Assembly (NCBI RefSeq): GCF_001418085.1
Contig: NZ_LIQH01000020.1
Location: 62,001 to 126,000 of the forward strand
DNA from: Lacinutrix algicola
GTDB taxonomy: Bacteria; Bacteroidota; Bacteroidia; Flavobacteriales; Flavobacteriaceae
Reading direction: 5' to 3'
Length of the DNA stretch: 64,000 bases
Shown here piece after piece: positions 25,764 through 34,599 of this stretch. The notes below the pieces were generated by a model. That model worked only from the letters and a program-made list of their open reading frames with translations, was not told the origin of the DNA and did not search any database. Both the position numbers and the translations under genes were made by a program. Positions within the stretch are counted from its first letter, which is position 1; each line of letters opens with the position of its first letter.

Positions 25764-26639
25764 TTATAAATTAAATTTATATCCAATAGCAAAATCAACT
25801 GGAAAGTTGTCTTGGGTATCTAAAAAAGCAGCGAGAACAGAGTCGTAAACAACAGTCAAATAACCATTGCCTAATTTAATATCAGCACCTAAGCCAAATA
25901 TAAATGGTGCATCGAATGCTGTAGAGCTATCTTCTAATGTTATAAAAGCAGTCGAGTCACTAGGATCTACAATTGTAGATGATACTTTAGAGCTTGTAAA
26001 TGTTGCAAACTTAGTTTGTGCATATATATTAAATTTCGCTTTACTAATAAAACGATAACGATATCCTAAAGCAATTTGAGTTGCCGAATATTGGAAATCA
26101 TCACTTTCTGTAGTGTGTCGTATATTTAAAAATGCTGCATGTCTAGAGTCTGTATTGTCTGAAAGCGCTTCAAGTTCTGTTCCAAAAAGAGCTGTGCTTT
26201 TGTTGTTTGGGTTTTTGTTAAATGGACTATTAGTTATACCTCCAAAAATACCTAATCGTAATTTTACTTTAGATTTCGGGTTGCTTGAAACATAATTGGA
26301 ATCTGTAGAACTATTGTATTTATCAATAAAAGATTTAAGACTATAAGTTGTTAAGTTTACTTTAGAAACATTCATAGAGGTCAAGTCTGCTAACACTTTC
26401 TTGTATTCTTCTTGATATTTGTTATCTGTATTTTTAGTGTTTTTAAGCTCTGTAATGTTACCGTCCTCAGTTTTTATAAAATAGCGATATTGTTCGTTTA
26501 TTGTATTCCAAAGTAAATCTAAGGCACCTTCTGTTTCGGTTTTAAGTTCTAGAGATTCATTTCCAATAGTATAAGTTTGTTGAGCAAATGTGAAACTGCT
26601 AAAAGTAAGTAGGCATAGTAGTAAGACTATTTTTTTCAT
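25764..26639 (-). CDS. Predicted outer-membrane beta-barrel protein
   Basis: A 291-residue protein with a signal peptide (MKKIVLLLCLLTFSSFTFAQ). The first half of the mature part is helical and polar. The second half has alternating strands (LRLGIFGGIT, QIALGYRYRF, APFIFGLGADIKLG) and ends with a final strand VDFAIGYKFNL, including a C-terminal aromatic-x-Leu-type end typical of outer-membrane barrels. The ligand or role is unknown. Confidence 0.65.
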   Translation of the reverse strand: MKKIVLLLCLLTFSSFTFAQQTYTIGNESLELKTETEGALDLLWNTINEQYRYFIKTEDGNITELKNTKNTDNKYQEEYKKVLADLTSMNVSKVNLTTYSLKSFIDKYNSSTDSNYVSSNPKSKVKLRLGIFGGITNSPFNKNPNNKSTALFGTELEALSDNTDSRHAAFLNIRHTTESDDFQYSATQIALGYRYRFISKAKFNIYAQTKFATFTSSKVSSTIVDPSDSTAFITLEDSSTAFDAPFIFGLGADIKLGNGYLTVVYDSVLAAFLDTQDNFPVDFAIGYKFNL

Positions 26640-26694
26640 AATATAAGTAGATTGGATTACTATGTAAAAGTAAATATTTTAAGCGACTTATTTA

Positions 26695-27840
26695 TTACTT
26701 CTTAAAACTTCTACCTTTCCATTTGTATTCTGTAAATAATGAAATAAAGGCAATGTAAACGCAAAAGAAAGGATACATAATACCCGAAAACAGAAAAATG
26801 GATAATTGCTTTTCTTGTTCAAAAAAGCGAGCTGTTTTAAAAAGTAACAGAAAATCTACAAGATTCTTAATAATAAAAATATAGAAAATTGTTTTAAATT
26901 GAAGTAATCCTAGCAAAGCAAGTGTGAAACCACAAACTAAAGCAGCATTCATTAATAAAACAATTAAACCAATTAGTTTTCCAAAAGTAGAATTATAACT
27001 CGATGTTTTTGCTGCCCAGCGTTTACGTTGTGAAATTAAAGCATATATATTGGGTTGCGCTTTTGTTTTTACAATAACAGATTTAGATTTTAAAAACTGA
27101 ACATTACTTTTATTATTTTTAATTGCTTTTTGTAACAGAAAAATGTCGTCTCCACTTGCAATTTCATTATTACCATCAAAACCATTTAACTCTAGAAATA
27201 ACTCTTTTTTGTAAGCCAAGTTTGCTCCATTACATAAAAACGGTTTTCCTATTCCAAAACCACCAATTGTAGCACCAATTAAACTTAAAAAATCAAGTAA
27301 TTGAAAACGTTTTAAAAATGAATTTATATGGTGGTAAGTAACAGGAGCAACAATCATTTTAGGTTGTTTTTTCTGAATGAAACAATCTAAAGCGTCTAAC
27401 CAGAATTTTGGTAATACACAATCTGCATCTGTGGTAACAATCCAATCGTATTTTGCTATTTTTATAGCTGAAGAAATCGCGTCTTTTTTAGGAGAATTAG
27501 ATGTTCTAACGTTTTTAATAATCTTTATGTCAGTTTTAGTAATATCGATATTTATCGGAATTGAATCGAGAACTTTAGAAACAATATCCACAGAATCATC
27601 ATTAGAATCATCATCAACAAATATAAATTCGTAATGCGATTTTAGATAGTTAAACTCACGAATTGAAGCTAGTAATTCTGGTAAATTTTCAGCTTCATTT
27701 CTAAACGGAATAATTATCGAAAATTTTGTTTTTACTTTTATGTCTTCAACTTTAAAATCTTCAACTTTATCAAAACCCAAAGCAAGTGCTAATATTAGCA
27801 ATAAGTACAAAACCGTTATAATTATTAATAGTAAAATCAT
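26695..27840 (-). CDS. Membrane glycosyltransferase family 2
   Basis: A 381-residue enzyme with one N-terminal membrane helix, a GT-A domain at about residues 40-270 and about three C-terminal helices. Motifs are FSIIIPFRNEAENL, the metal-binding DAD in TTDADCVLP, and QRKRW, a form of the QxxRW motif of processive GT2 enzymes. The layout resembles ceramide or polyisoprenoid glucosyltransferases and hyaluronan-synthase relatives. It overlaps by 4 nt the flippase-like gene upstream, so the pair likely works on the same lipid-linked sugar. Confidence 0.88.
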   Translation of the reverse strand: MILLLIIITVLYLLLILALALGFDKVEDFKVEDIKVKTKFSIIIPFRNEAENLPELLASIREFNYLKSHYEFIFVDDDSNDDSVDIVSKVLDSIPINIDITKTDIKIIKNVRTSNSPKKDAISSAIKIAKYDWIVTTDADCVLPKFWLDALDCFIQKKQPKMIVAPVTYHHINSFLKRFQLLDFLSLIGATIGGFGIGKPFLCNGANLAYKKELFLELNGFDGNNEIASGDDIFLLQKAIKNNKSNVQFLKSKSVIVKTKAQPNIYALISQRKRWAAKTSSYNSTFGKLIGLIVLLMNAALVCGFTLALLGLLQFKTIFYIFIIKNLVDFLLLFKTARFFEQEKQLSIFLFSGIMYPFFCVYIAFISLFTEYKWKGRSFKK

Positions 27841-28835
27841 AATGTCTTATTTTGTTTTTCAAAGTTGAAATTTAGCACATAATAGCTTCCTAAAAGACTT
27901 GGTAACACAAAATTAAATAACCACATTATAGTAATAATACATAAAATAATAACCTCGTTTACTTCGGCAAAAGAAAATAAATAGACGGCAACACTGCCTT
28001 TTACAACAACATCCAGTATAAAAATAGATGGTATAACAGAGGCTAATAAATACATAGATGTTATAATTACCATTGTATCGATGTAATTTAATTCTACTGC
28101 AAAAAGTTGTAATAAAAAGTAAAACTGAAATGAAAAAACGAAGTAACGTAACATTGATATTATAAAAGTAAACACACTAATTTTTAATGGTAATGCTTTT
28201 ATAAATTGTTTTAATTTTTCAACCGAAAATCCTTTTATTGTATACCTTTTCTGTTTTATTACAAATAAGGATAAACTTAAAACAATTAAAATAATAATTA
28301 AAAGTTGAGATACTTTATATGCATTAATTTTAATAGGATAATACTGTGTAAATAAAAAGAAACCAATAGCTCCAAAAAGCATAGTAACAGCCATTTGCAT
28401 TATATTACCAATTAAGTTTAAAAGTAAAATACGTTTTCTGTATTGCTTGGTAAAATAGACGGCTTTTGCACCGTATTCACCAATGCGATTGGGTGTTAAA
28501 AGAGATGCAGTAAGTGAACTTAAACTTTGTTTTAGAGCATGATAAAAAGTGATGTTTTTAATAAAAGACGTTAGTTTCTGCCATTTTAATATTTCTAAAA
28601 ACCAATTTAAAATGCTTAGAAATAATAGAAAAACGATATTTTTTAATGAAAAAATGTTATTTTCTTTCAAAGTATCAATAAATTCATAAAAATGTAAAGC
28701 ACTATTATTTGCTAATTTGTTGTAAATAAAATAAAAAGCACCCGCAACAATGCTTAATTTAATAAGCACAAAAAAGAATTGTTTAGTTTTGTATGATAAA
28801 GCGTTGTGCAAAGCGTTATAGAATAGTGAATGCAA
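27837..28835 (-). CDS. Flippase-like/LPG-synthase TM domain protein (UPF0104)
   Basis: A 332-residue integral membrane protein with about eight helices. It has the family signature TPNRIGEYGAKAVYF in an early loop. This group covers the membrane part of lysyl-phosphatidylglycerol synthases and AglD-like proteins, proposed to flip or transfer lipid-linked groups. The catalytic synthase domain is absent. It is transcribed with the GT2 gene. Only 20 bp separate its start from the divergent gene at 28856. Confidence 0.82.
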   Translation of the reverse strand: MHSLFYNALHNALSYKTKQFFFVLIKLSIVAGAFYFIYNKLANNSALHFYEFIDTLKENNIFSLKNIVFLLFLSILNWFLEILKWQKLTSFIKNITFYHALKQSLSSLTASLLTPNRIGEYGAKAVYFTKQYRKRILLLNLIGNIMQMAVTMLFGAIGFFLFTQYYPIKINAYKVSQLLIIILIVLSLSLFVIKQKRYTIKGFSVEKLKQFIKALPLKISVFTFIISMLRYFVFSFQFYFLLQLFAVELNYIDTMVIITSMYLLASVIPSIFILDVVVKGSVAVYLFSFAEVNEVIILCIITIMWLFNFVLPSLLGSYYVLNFNFEKQNKTL

Positions 28836-28855
28836 ATTAAACCAAATATTACAGA

Positions 28856-29482
28856 ATGGAGTCCAAATTTAATTACTATTGTCTTTTAGTCTTATTTTTA
28901 GTGAGTGCTTTCGGCTTTTCTCAACAAGAAGAAAGCAAGTGGAAAGCTTTAATTGCCTTTGGTGTAAATAGCCCATCGCAATCGGGTTTATTAGAACCAT
29001 TTGAAGCAAAAGGTGTCAATTTTCCAACTATTAATTTAGGTGTTCAGCACATGTTTAAACCACAAATGGGTGTTAAAGTCGATTTTGGTTACAATCGTTT
29101 TTCTAATGCGGGTAATTCACCAGATTTTAAAATTAATTACACAAGAATAAATGCTCAGTTTGTTTACGATACTTCTAAGGTTTTCTTTTTTCTACCCGAA
29201 GAAATGAGTTTGGTATTTCATGCTGGACCAGGTTATACCATGATAAAACCATTAGATATTTATAGAGAAAATAAAAACTCTTATTTAAATGCAATGGCAG
29301 GTGTAGAATTGCATTATGGTATTTCTAGGGCCGTTTCTTTATTTGTAGACGGTTCATATATTTTGGGTTTTGCAAAAGATTTTGATCCGGTAATAGAAGG
29401 CGTAGGAAGTTTTAATGGAAATATGTTAACAGTAACCGTTGGCGTTTCAATTTCTTTAAGTGGTTGTAGAACTTGTAATTAA
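28856..29482 (+). CDS. Outer-membrane beta-barrel protein
   Basis: A 208-residue protein with a signal peptide (LLVLFLVSAFGFSQ) and an OmpA-like eight-strand barrel pattern: MGVKVDFGYNRFSN, LSLVFHAGPGYTMI, MAGVELHYGISRAVSLFVDGSY, ending in LTVTVGVSISL. The last residues CRTCN form a small CxxC tail. Its stop touches the ruvC start (29483), so the two are cotranscribed. Confidence 0.75.
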   Translation: MESKFNYYCLLVLFLVSAFGFSQQEESKWKALIAFGVNSPSQSGLLEPFEAKGVNFPTINLGVQHMFKPQMGVKVDFGYNRFSNAGNSPDFKINYTRINAQFVYDTSKVFFFLPEEMSLVFHAGPGYTMIKPLDIYRENKNSYLNAMAGVELHYGISRAVSLFVDGSYILGFAKDFDPVIEGVGSFNGNMLTVTVGVSISLSGCRTCN

Positions 29483-30037
29483 ATGGCTGAAGAAAAAATA
29501 ATTTTAGGTATCGACCCTGGAACAACAATTATGGGTTTTGGACTTATAAAAGTGGTGAATAAAAAGATGCATTTTTTGCAGCTTAATGAACTCGATTTAA
29601 AAAAGTACGACGACCATTACCTCAAGCTTAAACTTATTTTCGAGCGTACTATCGAGCTCATCGATACGCATCATCCAGACGAAATAGCCATTGAAGCACC
29701 ATTTTTTGGTAAAAACGTACAGAGTATGTTGAAGTTAGGTCGGGCGCAAGGTGTTGCTATGGCTGCAGGTTTGTCTCGTGAGGTTTCAATTACAGAGTAT
29801 GCTCCAAAGAAAATTAAAATGGCAATTACAGGAAATGGTAATGCTAGTAAAGAGCAAGTAGCAAAAATGCTGCAAAGTATGCTTGGACTTAAAACCATAC
29901 CTAAAAACTTAGATTCTATGGATGGTTTGGCTGCTGCAGTTTGTCATTTTTATAATCAAGGTCGTGTTGAGATTGGTAAGAGTTATTCTGGTTGGAGTGC
30001 TTTTGTAAAACAGAATGAGAAGAGAGTTAAGAAATAG
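29483..30037 (+). CDS. ruvC: Holliday junction resolvase RuvC
   Basis: A 184-residue nuclease with the RNase-H-like core. It has LGIDPGTT with catalytic D11, IAIEAPFFGKNVQSMLKLGRAQG, and the C-terminal acidic pair in SMDGLAAAVCH. It cuts four-way junctions together with RuvAB. The gene follows the outer-membrane gene with no gap. A palindromic repeat separates it from the next gene. Confidence 0.95.
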   Translation: MAEEKIILGIDPGTTIMGFGLIKVVNKKMHFLQLNELDLKKYDDHYLKLKLIFERTIELIDTHHPDEIAIEAPFFGKNVQSMLKLGRAQGVAMAAGLSREVSITEYAPKKIKMAITGNGNASKEQVAKMLQSMLGLKTIPKNLDSMDGLAAAVCHFYNQGRVEIGKSYSGWSAFVKQNEKRVKK

Positions 30038-30044
30038 CTTTGTC

Positions 30045-30064
30045 ATTCCTGCGAAGGCAGGAAT
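30045..30064. repeat. Intergenic palindrome, full copy of the ATTCCTGC repeat
   Basis: ATTCCTGC-GAAG-GCAGGAAT is a perfect hairpin flanked by TGTC and CCATTTTT, the same flanks as the copy at 6431. It lies between ruvC and the esterase-like gene and 19 nt before the latter's start. Confidence 0.75.
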
Positions 30065-30082
30065 CCATTTTTAAATTTATAT

Positions 30083-30919
30083 ATGAAATATTTTATTTTA
30101 GTATTTGTAGTCATACTCTCTGTTAGTTGTAATAGAAAAAAATCCGAATCAACTAATAAATCAATTTACTACACAGATACAATAAATAGTGTTTATTTAA
30201 AAGAGCTTAGGCTTCATAATATTTATTTACCAAAAAACTTTGATAAAAATAAAAACTATAAAATTGTTTTTGCCACTGATGGAAGCAAAATCTATGAAAA
30301 TAGTTTTCGAAAGAAAATGTTAGATTCTTTAATTGATAATAATATTATTCCCCCGATTTTATATGTTGAAAGTTTTTATAATAAAAAAATAGCAGATAGC
30401 ACTTCCATGACAACTGGAGATGGTGAAAAAGTAAAATTAAATTATAGAAATTTTGAGTACGTAGAGGATCAATATAACGAGGGTGCTGATATTAAACTTA
30501 AAGATAGGTTTAATAATCATATGTTATATTTTGAAGAAGAATTTATTCCAATCGTTGAGAAAGAACTTGGTCTAAAAAATAATGAAAATTCAAGAATTTT
30601 TTATGGCTTCTCTAATGGTGCTGGTTTTGGCGTCAGTTTGTTAAATAGACACCCAAATTTAATTGGAACTTATATTTGTTTTTCGACTATGGGATTTAAT
30701 TCTTCTGATGAAAAATGGAATAAAAATGTTGAATACCCAAATCTATATTTAAAGTATGGAGAAGAAGAGTCTTTTTTAGATTATATCCATGAAAATATTA
30801 AAGAAAATTATAAAGTTTCAAGCTCATTTGTAGATATAGAAGTTTATGATGGTGGTCATGATGGAAAAATATGGGAAAAGAAATTTAGAGAAACTTTGAT
30901 TCAGGTCTTAAAAAACTAA
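30083..30919 (+). CDS. Esterase-like alpha/beta-hydrolase lipoprotein
   Basis: A 278-residue lipoprotein (lipobox VSC, Cys 16) with an esterase-D/Fes-like fold. The opening strand is KIVFATDGSKIYEN, the nucleophile elbow is GFSNG with Ser177, and the late GGHDGKIWEKKF carries the likely catalytic His. Similar secreted esterases cleave ester bonds in siderophores or polysaccharide side groups. It is more AT-rich than its neighbours and sits between ruvC and hemW next to a repeat, which hints at insertion into an older gene order. Confidence 0.75.
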   Translation: MKYFILVFVVILSVSCNRKKSESTNKSIYYTDTINSVYLKELRLHNIYLPKNFDKNKNYKIVFATDGSKIYENSFRKKMLDSLIDNNIIPPILYVESFYNKKIADSTSMTTGDGEKVKLNYRNFEYVEDQYNEGADIKLKDRFNNHMLYFEEEFIPIVEKELGLKNNENSRIFYGFSNGAGFGVSLLNRHPNLIGTYICFSTMGFNSSDEKWNKNVEYPNLYLKYGEEESFLDYIHENIKENYKVSSSFVDIEVYDGGHDGKIWEKKFRETLIQVLKN

Positions 30920-30920
30920 A

Positions 30921-32054
30921 ATGTCCGGAATATACATACACATACCATTTTGCAAGCAAGCTTGCCATTACTGTGACTTTCATTTTTCTACTTCAATGAA
31001 AAAGAAAGATGAGCTAATAGATGCATTAATTCATGAAATTGAATTAAGAAAAAGCGAGTTTAATAACACAACTGTAGAAACCATTTATTTTGGAGGAGGA
31101 ACACCGTCGTTGTTAACTTCAGAAGAAATAAAAAGAATAATAGATTCGGTTTACAAAAATTATAAAGTTTCAGATGAACCCGAAATTACGCTGGAAGCCA
31201 ATCCGGACGATTTAAACAACGAACGAATAATCGAATTATCTAAGAGTCTTGTCAATCGATTATCAATAGGTATTCAATCCTTTCATGAAAAAGATTTAAA
31301 ACTCATGAATCGTGCGCATAATACAAAAGAAGCCATACAATGTTTAGAAGAAGCGACTAAGCATTTTAATAACATCTCACTCGATTTAATTTATGGTATT
31401 CCAAATACTACAAATAAAGAGTGGGAAGAAAATATAGACATTGCTTTAGGTTTTGGTGTAAATCATATTTCAAGTTACGCACTTACTGTCGAGCCAAAAA
31501 CAGCATTGGCTTCTTTTATAGAAAAAGGTGTGATAGAAAATGTAGACGATGCTTTGGCACAAGAACAATTTCATATTTTAGTAGATAAATTAGGAACTCA
31601 AAATTTTGTGCATTACGAATTATCTAATTTTGGTAAGCCTGGTTTTTTTAGTAGAAATAATTCGGCATACTGGCAAGGTAAAAAGTATATTGGTATTGGG
31701 CCTTCGGCGCATTCTTTTAATGGAAAAGAACGAGGATGGAACGTAAGAAATAATACAAAATACATAAAAGCCATTCAAAATAATGAGTTGCCAATTGAAA
31801 CTGAAATACTTACAAAAACCGATCAATATAACGAGTATATTATGACGGGTTTAAGAACTGTTTGGGGTGTTTCAATTAAAAAAATTAAAACAGATTTTGG
31901 CATTACTTTTGAAACCTATATGTTGCAACAAGCACAGAAGCATATTGCTGAAGATTTGTTGTATATTGAGGATAATAAACTAAAAGTGACTAAAAAAGGC
32001 AAATTTTTAAGCGATGGAATTGCAAGTGACTTATTTAAAATAAATGTAGATTGA
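30921..32054 (+). CDS. hemW: HemW-type radical SAM haem chaperone
   Basis: A 377-residue radical SAM protein that starts directly in the domain (SGIYIHIPFC). The cluster ligands are C11, C15 and C18 in the CxxxCxxC motif, and the GGGTPS motif follows. The short N-terminus and the absence of the HemN extension mark it as HemW, a haem-binding protein, not the coproporphyrinogen dehydrogenase. The stop overlaps the next start by 4 nt. Confidence 0.92.
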   Translation: MSGIYIHIPFCKQACHYCDFHFSTSMKKKDELIDALIHEIELRKSEFNNTTVETIYFGGGTPSLLTSEEIKRIIDSVYKNYKVSDEPEITLEANPDDLNNERIIELSKSLVNRLSIGIQSFHEKDLKLMNRAHNTKEAIQCLEEATKHFNNISLDLIYGIPNTTNKEWEENIDIALGFGVNHISSYALTVEPKTALASFIEKGVIENVDDALAQEQFHILVDKLGTQNFVHYELSNFGKPGFFSRNNSAYWQGKKYIGIGPSAHSFNGKERGWNVRNNTKYIKAIQNNELPIETEILTKTDQYNEYIMTGLRTVWGVSIKKIKTDFGITFETYMLQQAQKHIAEDLLYIEDNKLKVTKKGKFLSDGIASDLFKINVD

Positions 32055-32797
32055 TAACAACAATACAAATAAAATCGAAAAAAATAAAAATAGATTTATC
32101 TAAACCGTTGGATATTTCTATGCCATTACGAGCTACTGCAAAAAATGCAAATGCATGGTATATAGATGGCCCAAAAATTGAACCAGTAAAAATAGACGAA
32201 TGGGTTGCTAGTGTAAAAGAAGGAGCAGATATTAATTTTAATAATATCTCTTTTAATCCGCATGCACACGGCACACATACAGAAAGTGTTGGGCATATAA
32301 CAGAGAAACCACATAGTATTAATAAATGTTTAAAACGTTTTATGTTTACAGCAGAGGTTATTACACTAGCTCCCGAAGTAATTGGTGAGGATAAAGTAAT
32401 ATCCAAAGCTCAAATTCAATATTTATTAAAAAGAAAACTGCCAGAAGCGCTTGTAATACGTACAATGCCAAACACAAAAGATAAAAAATCTAGGCAATAT
32501 TCGCATACCAATTGGCCATATCTTACAGAAGAAGCGGCTCATTACATTAGAGAAAAAGGTGTTTTACATTTGTTAATAGATTTACCAAGTGTAGATAAAG
32601 AAAAAGATGAAGGACAGTTGTTAGCACACAAAGCCTTTTGGGATTTTAATGGAAAAATAAGAAAAGAAGCTACAATTACAGAGTTTATTTATGTGCCTAA
32701 TAAAGTTGAAGACGGGAGTTATATGCTAAATCTTCAAATAGCACCTTTCGAGAACGATGCCACACCAAGTAAACCTGTTTTATACAAGATAGAGTAA
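32051..32797 (+). CDS. Cyclase-family (kynurenine-formamidase-like) metal hydrolase
   Basis: A 248-residue protein of the cyclase family, with the metal-binding motif HAHGTHTE near residue 74 and the late DLPSVDKEKDEGQL segment. The start is the TTG at 32051, which overlaps the hemW stop by 4 nt; no nearby ATG keeps the N-terminal strand. Relatives hydrolyse N-formylkynurenine or similar amides. No tryptophan-catabolism genes are beside it, so the substrate is open. Confidence 0.85.
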   Translation: MITTIQIKSKKIKIDLSKPLDISMPLRATAKNANAWYIDGPKIEPVKIDEWVASVKEGADINFNNISFNPHAHGTHTESVGHITEKPHSINKCLKRFMFTAEVITLAPEVIGEDKVISKAQIQYLLKRKLPEALVIRTMPNTKDKKSRQYSHTNWPYLTEEAAHYIREKGVLHLLIDLPSVDKEKDEGQLLAHKAFWDFNGKIRKEATITEFIYVPNKVEDGSYMLNLQIAPFENDATPSKPVLYKIE

Positions 32798-33408
32798 TGG
32801 AAATATTTTTTGCAATCATATTTGGCGTATTGTCAGCTTTGGGTGTTTCAACTTATGTAAAACATATTCAGGGTAAAAAACTAGCACAAACACAATCTGT
32901 TGTTCTTTTAGATAAGATTAAAAAAGTGTGTAAAATTATTAGTGTAGAAGGCGATTTTGCAGAGATCTATCATTACGAAGATGTCAAAGAGCGGTTCTTA
33001 AAACTAGTATCAAGTAGAAAGAAAGCACTAGTAATTATAGATGCTAAAGCCCATGTAGGCTTCGATTTATCTAAAATAGTTATGGATGCTAATCCAGAAG
33101 CAAAAATGGTAACGTTAAAACATTTTCCGCAAGCGGAAATACTTTCTATAGAAACTAATTTAAAGTATTACGATAAGCAAGATGGTATGTTTAATAAGTT
33201 TCAAGCTAGTGACTTAACAGATTTACACAACGAAGCTAAACTTCATATTAGAGATAAAGTACCACAAAGTGGTTTGTTTCAAATAGCGCAAAAGGAAGCT
33301 TTAGATTCTATATTAATTATTGAAGGTTTAGTGCAAACTATAGGATGGAAGTTGGATTATTCGGCATTAGAAATTAAAAACGAAGTTACTCCAGAATTAA
33401 AAAAATAG
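32797..33408 (+). CDS. DUF4230 family membrane-anchored protein
   Basis: A 203-residue protein with a single N-terminal membrane helix (FFAIIFGVLSALGVSTYV) and a DUF4230 domain after it (VLLDKIKKVCKIISVEGDF, and the KALVIIDAKAHVGFDLSKI segment). The family is widespread and uncharacterised. It starts on the last base of the cyclase gene, so hemW, cyclase and DUF4230 form one unit. Confidence 0.82.
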   Translation: MEIFFAIIFGVLSALGVSTYVKHIQGKKLAQTQSVVLLDKIKKVCKIISVEGDFAEIYHYEDVKERFLKLVSSRKKALVIIDAKAHVGFDLSKIVMDANPEAKMVTLKHFPQAEILSIETNLKYYDKQDGMFNKFQASDLTDLHNEAKLHIRDKVPQSGLFQIAQKEALDSILIIEGLVQTIGWKLDYSALEIKNEVTPELKK

Positions 33409-33544
33409 TAGGTAGAAAGACAGTGAATGTGTTACTCGTCGTCAATATTTGTATTTTATCGATTTTTATCATATAAGAGTATGATAATCTTATAGTTAGT
33501 TGTTATTGATATAGCTTTACTACTAATTATAAGCACTATATCAA

Positions 33545-33673
33545 ATGAACAAATTTTTACTTTACATTAACGAGGTTTTAGAAAGTTTAGATATTCTTAC
33601 AACTACAAATGTTAAGAACATTAAATCATCTGCAAAAAGATATTCAAAAGACAATTATTTAGAAGAGAAATAA
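33545..33673 (+). CDS. Possible 42-residue small protein
   Basis: A short ORF (MNKFLLYINEVLESLDILT, ending NYLEEK) in the 289-bp gap between DUF4230 and the MmcQ/YjbR gene. It is amphipathic and has a plausible start context, but I have no homologue in mind. The rest of the gap shows nothing clear. Confidence 0.3.
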   Translation: MNKFLLYINEVLESLDILTTTNVKNIKSSAKRYSKDNYLEEK

Positions 33674-33697
33674 GTTTTTTTCTTGTAAATTTATTAC

Positions 33698-34060
33698 ATG
33701 AATATTGAACAAGTCCGAGAGTATTGTCTTGGTAAGCCTTATACAGAAGAAACTTTTCCATTCGACCAAAACACGCTCGTGTTTAAAGTGGCTGGTAAAA
33801 TGTTTGCATTAATTCCATTAGATAAATGGGAACAAGGTTTGGCTTCTTTAAACTTAAAAGCAAACCCAGATTATTCTCAAGAACTAAGAGTAGAATACGA
33901 AAGCATCGAGCCAGGTTGGCACATGAACAAAAAGCACTGGAATTCTATTTACATTTATAAAGGCGAATTACAACCTAAATTTATTATGGAATTAATAGAT
34001 CATTCTTATAATATGGTAATAAAAGGGATGACAAAAAAAATGCGTGAACAACTTGGTTAA
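33698..34060 (+). CDS. MmcQ/YjbR family protein
   Basis: A 120-residue protein matching the MmcQ/YjbR family throughout: the N-terminal VREYCLGKPYTEETFPFD, the KMFALIPLDKW strand, and WHMNKKHWNSIYI near the end. The family has a CyaY-like double-wing fold and is thought to bind nucleic acids or partners. Length is standard. Confidence 0.9.
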   Translation: MNIEQVREYCLGKPYTEETFPFDQNTLVFKVAGKMFALIPLDKWEQGLASLNLKANPDYSQELRVEYESIEPGWHMNKKHWNSIYIYKGELQPKFIMELIDHSYNMVIKGMTKKMREQLG

Positions 34061-34084
34061 AACAACCCATCTAAGCTTTATTGC

Positions 34085-34153
34085 TTTTTACCGACACAAA
34101 ACCTATAGTCTAAAGAATAAAAAATATTTAAGGAGCATATACTATTAATTTTG
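34085..34153 (+). promoter_or_regulatory. Weak LytTR-type site and promoter (site A0)
   Basis: TTTTTACCGA (34085-34094) and AGTCTAAAGA (34107-34116) are 22 bp apart. A TAATTTTG -7 element (34146-34153) begins 30 nt after the end of the second. The spacing equals that of the six better sites, but the half-sites are poor matches. Confidence 0.35.
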
Positions 34154-34183
34154 AATTATAATTAATTAATAACCTCCTCAAAT

Positions 34184-34471
34184 ATGAAACTTTTTAATAA
34201 TAGTATTCTTTCTAAAATATTTAGAGTTAATAGAGATTGTTTTGTAATAAAGATTAACAATAAAAAACAAGTAAAGGAGAGCTTTAAATCAAAAGATTGT
34301 AAAAATTTAGATAATTGCTTAAAGCAATTAGAGTTCATATCTTGTTTAGAAATGACGTTAGATAATAAAAAGGAAGATAATTATTCTTTAAACTTTCTTT
34401 TAGAGTTAAGTAAAATCAAGCATCATGCAGAGTTAAATACTTTACGATCTATAAATTACTGTAAAGGTTAA
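34184..34471 (+). CDS. Hypothetical 95-residue protein
   Basis: A basic, Lys/Asn-rich protein with four Cys and no signal peptide or membrane helix (opening MKLFNNSILSKIFRVNRDCF). I do not recognise it. It lies between two LytTR-like promoter regions (34085-34153 and 34485-34573) in front of the nitric-oxide sensor operon. If the weak upstream site is real, it is in the same regulon. Confidence 0.5.
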   Translation: MKLFNNSILSKIFRVNRDCFVIKINNKKQVKESFKSKDCKNLDNCLKQLEFISCLEMTLDNKKEDNYSLNFLLELSKIKHHAELNTLRSINYCKG

Positions 34472-34484
34472 AATAGTTCATTTC

Positions 34485-34573
34485 CATTCGTCGACACTTA
34501 AAGGTTATTGGCCGACACTTAAATAATTCTAAACGAAATTTAAATTTTAATTTTTTTAATAAACGTAGTTTTG
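34485..34573 (+). promoter_or_regulatory. LytTR-type triple half-site and promoter (site A)
   Basis: CATTCGTCGA (34485-34494), TATTGGCCGA (34506-34515) and TTCTAAACGA (34527-34536) are spaced by exactly 21 bp. The -7 element TAGTTTTG (34566-34573) begins 30 nt after the last half-site. It drives the sensor operon that ends with the LytTR regulator, so autoregulation is likely. Confidence 0.7.
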
Positions 34574-34599
34574 GAGATATTTAAAACAATACCCTCACA

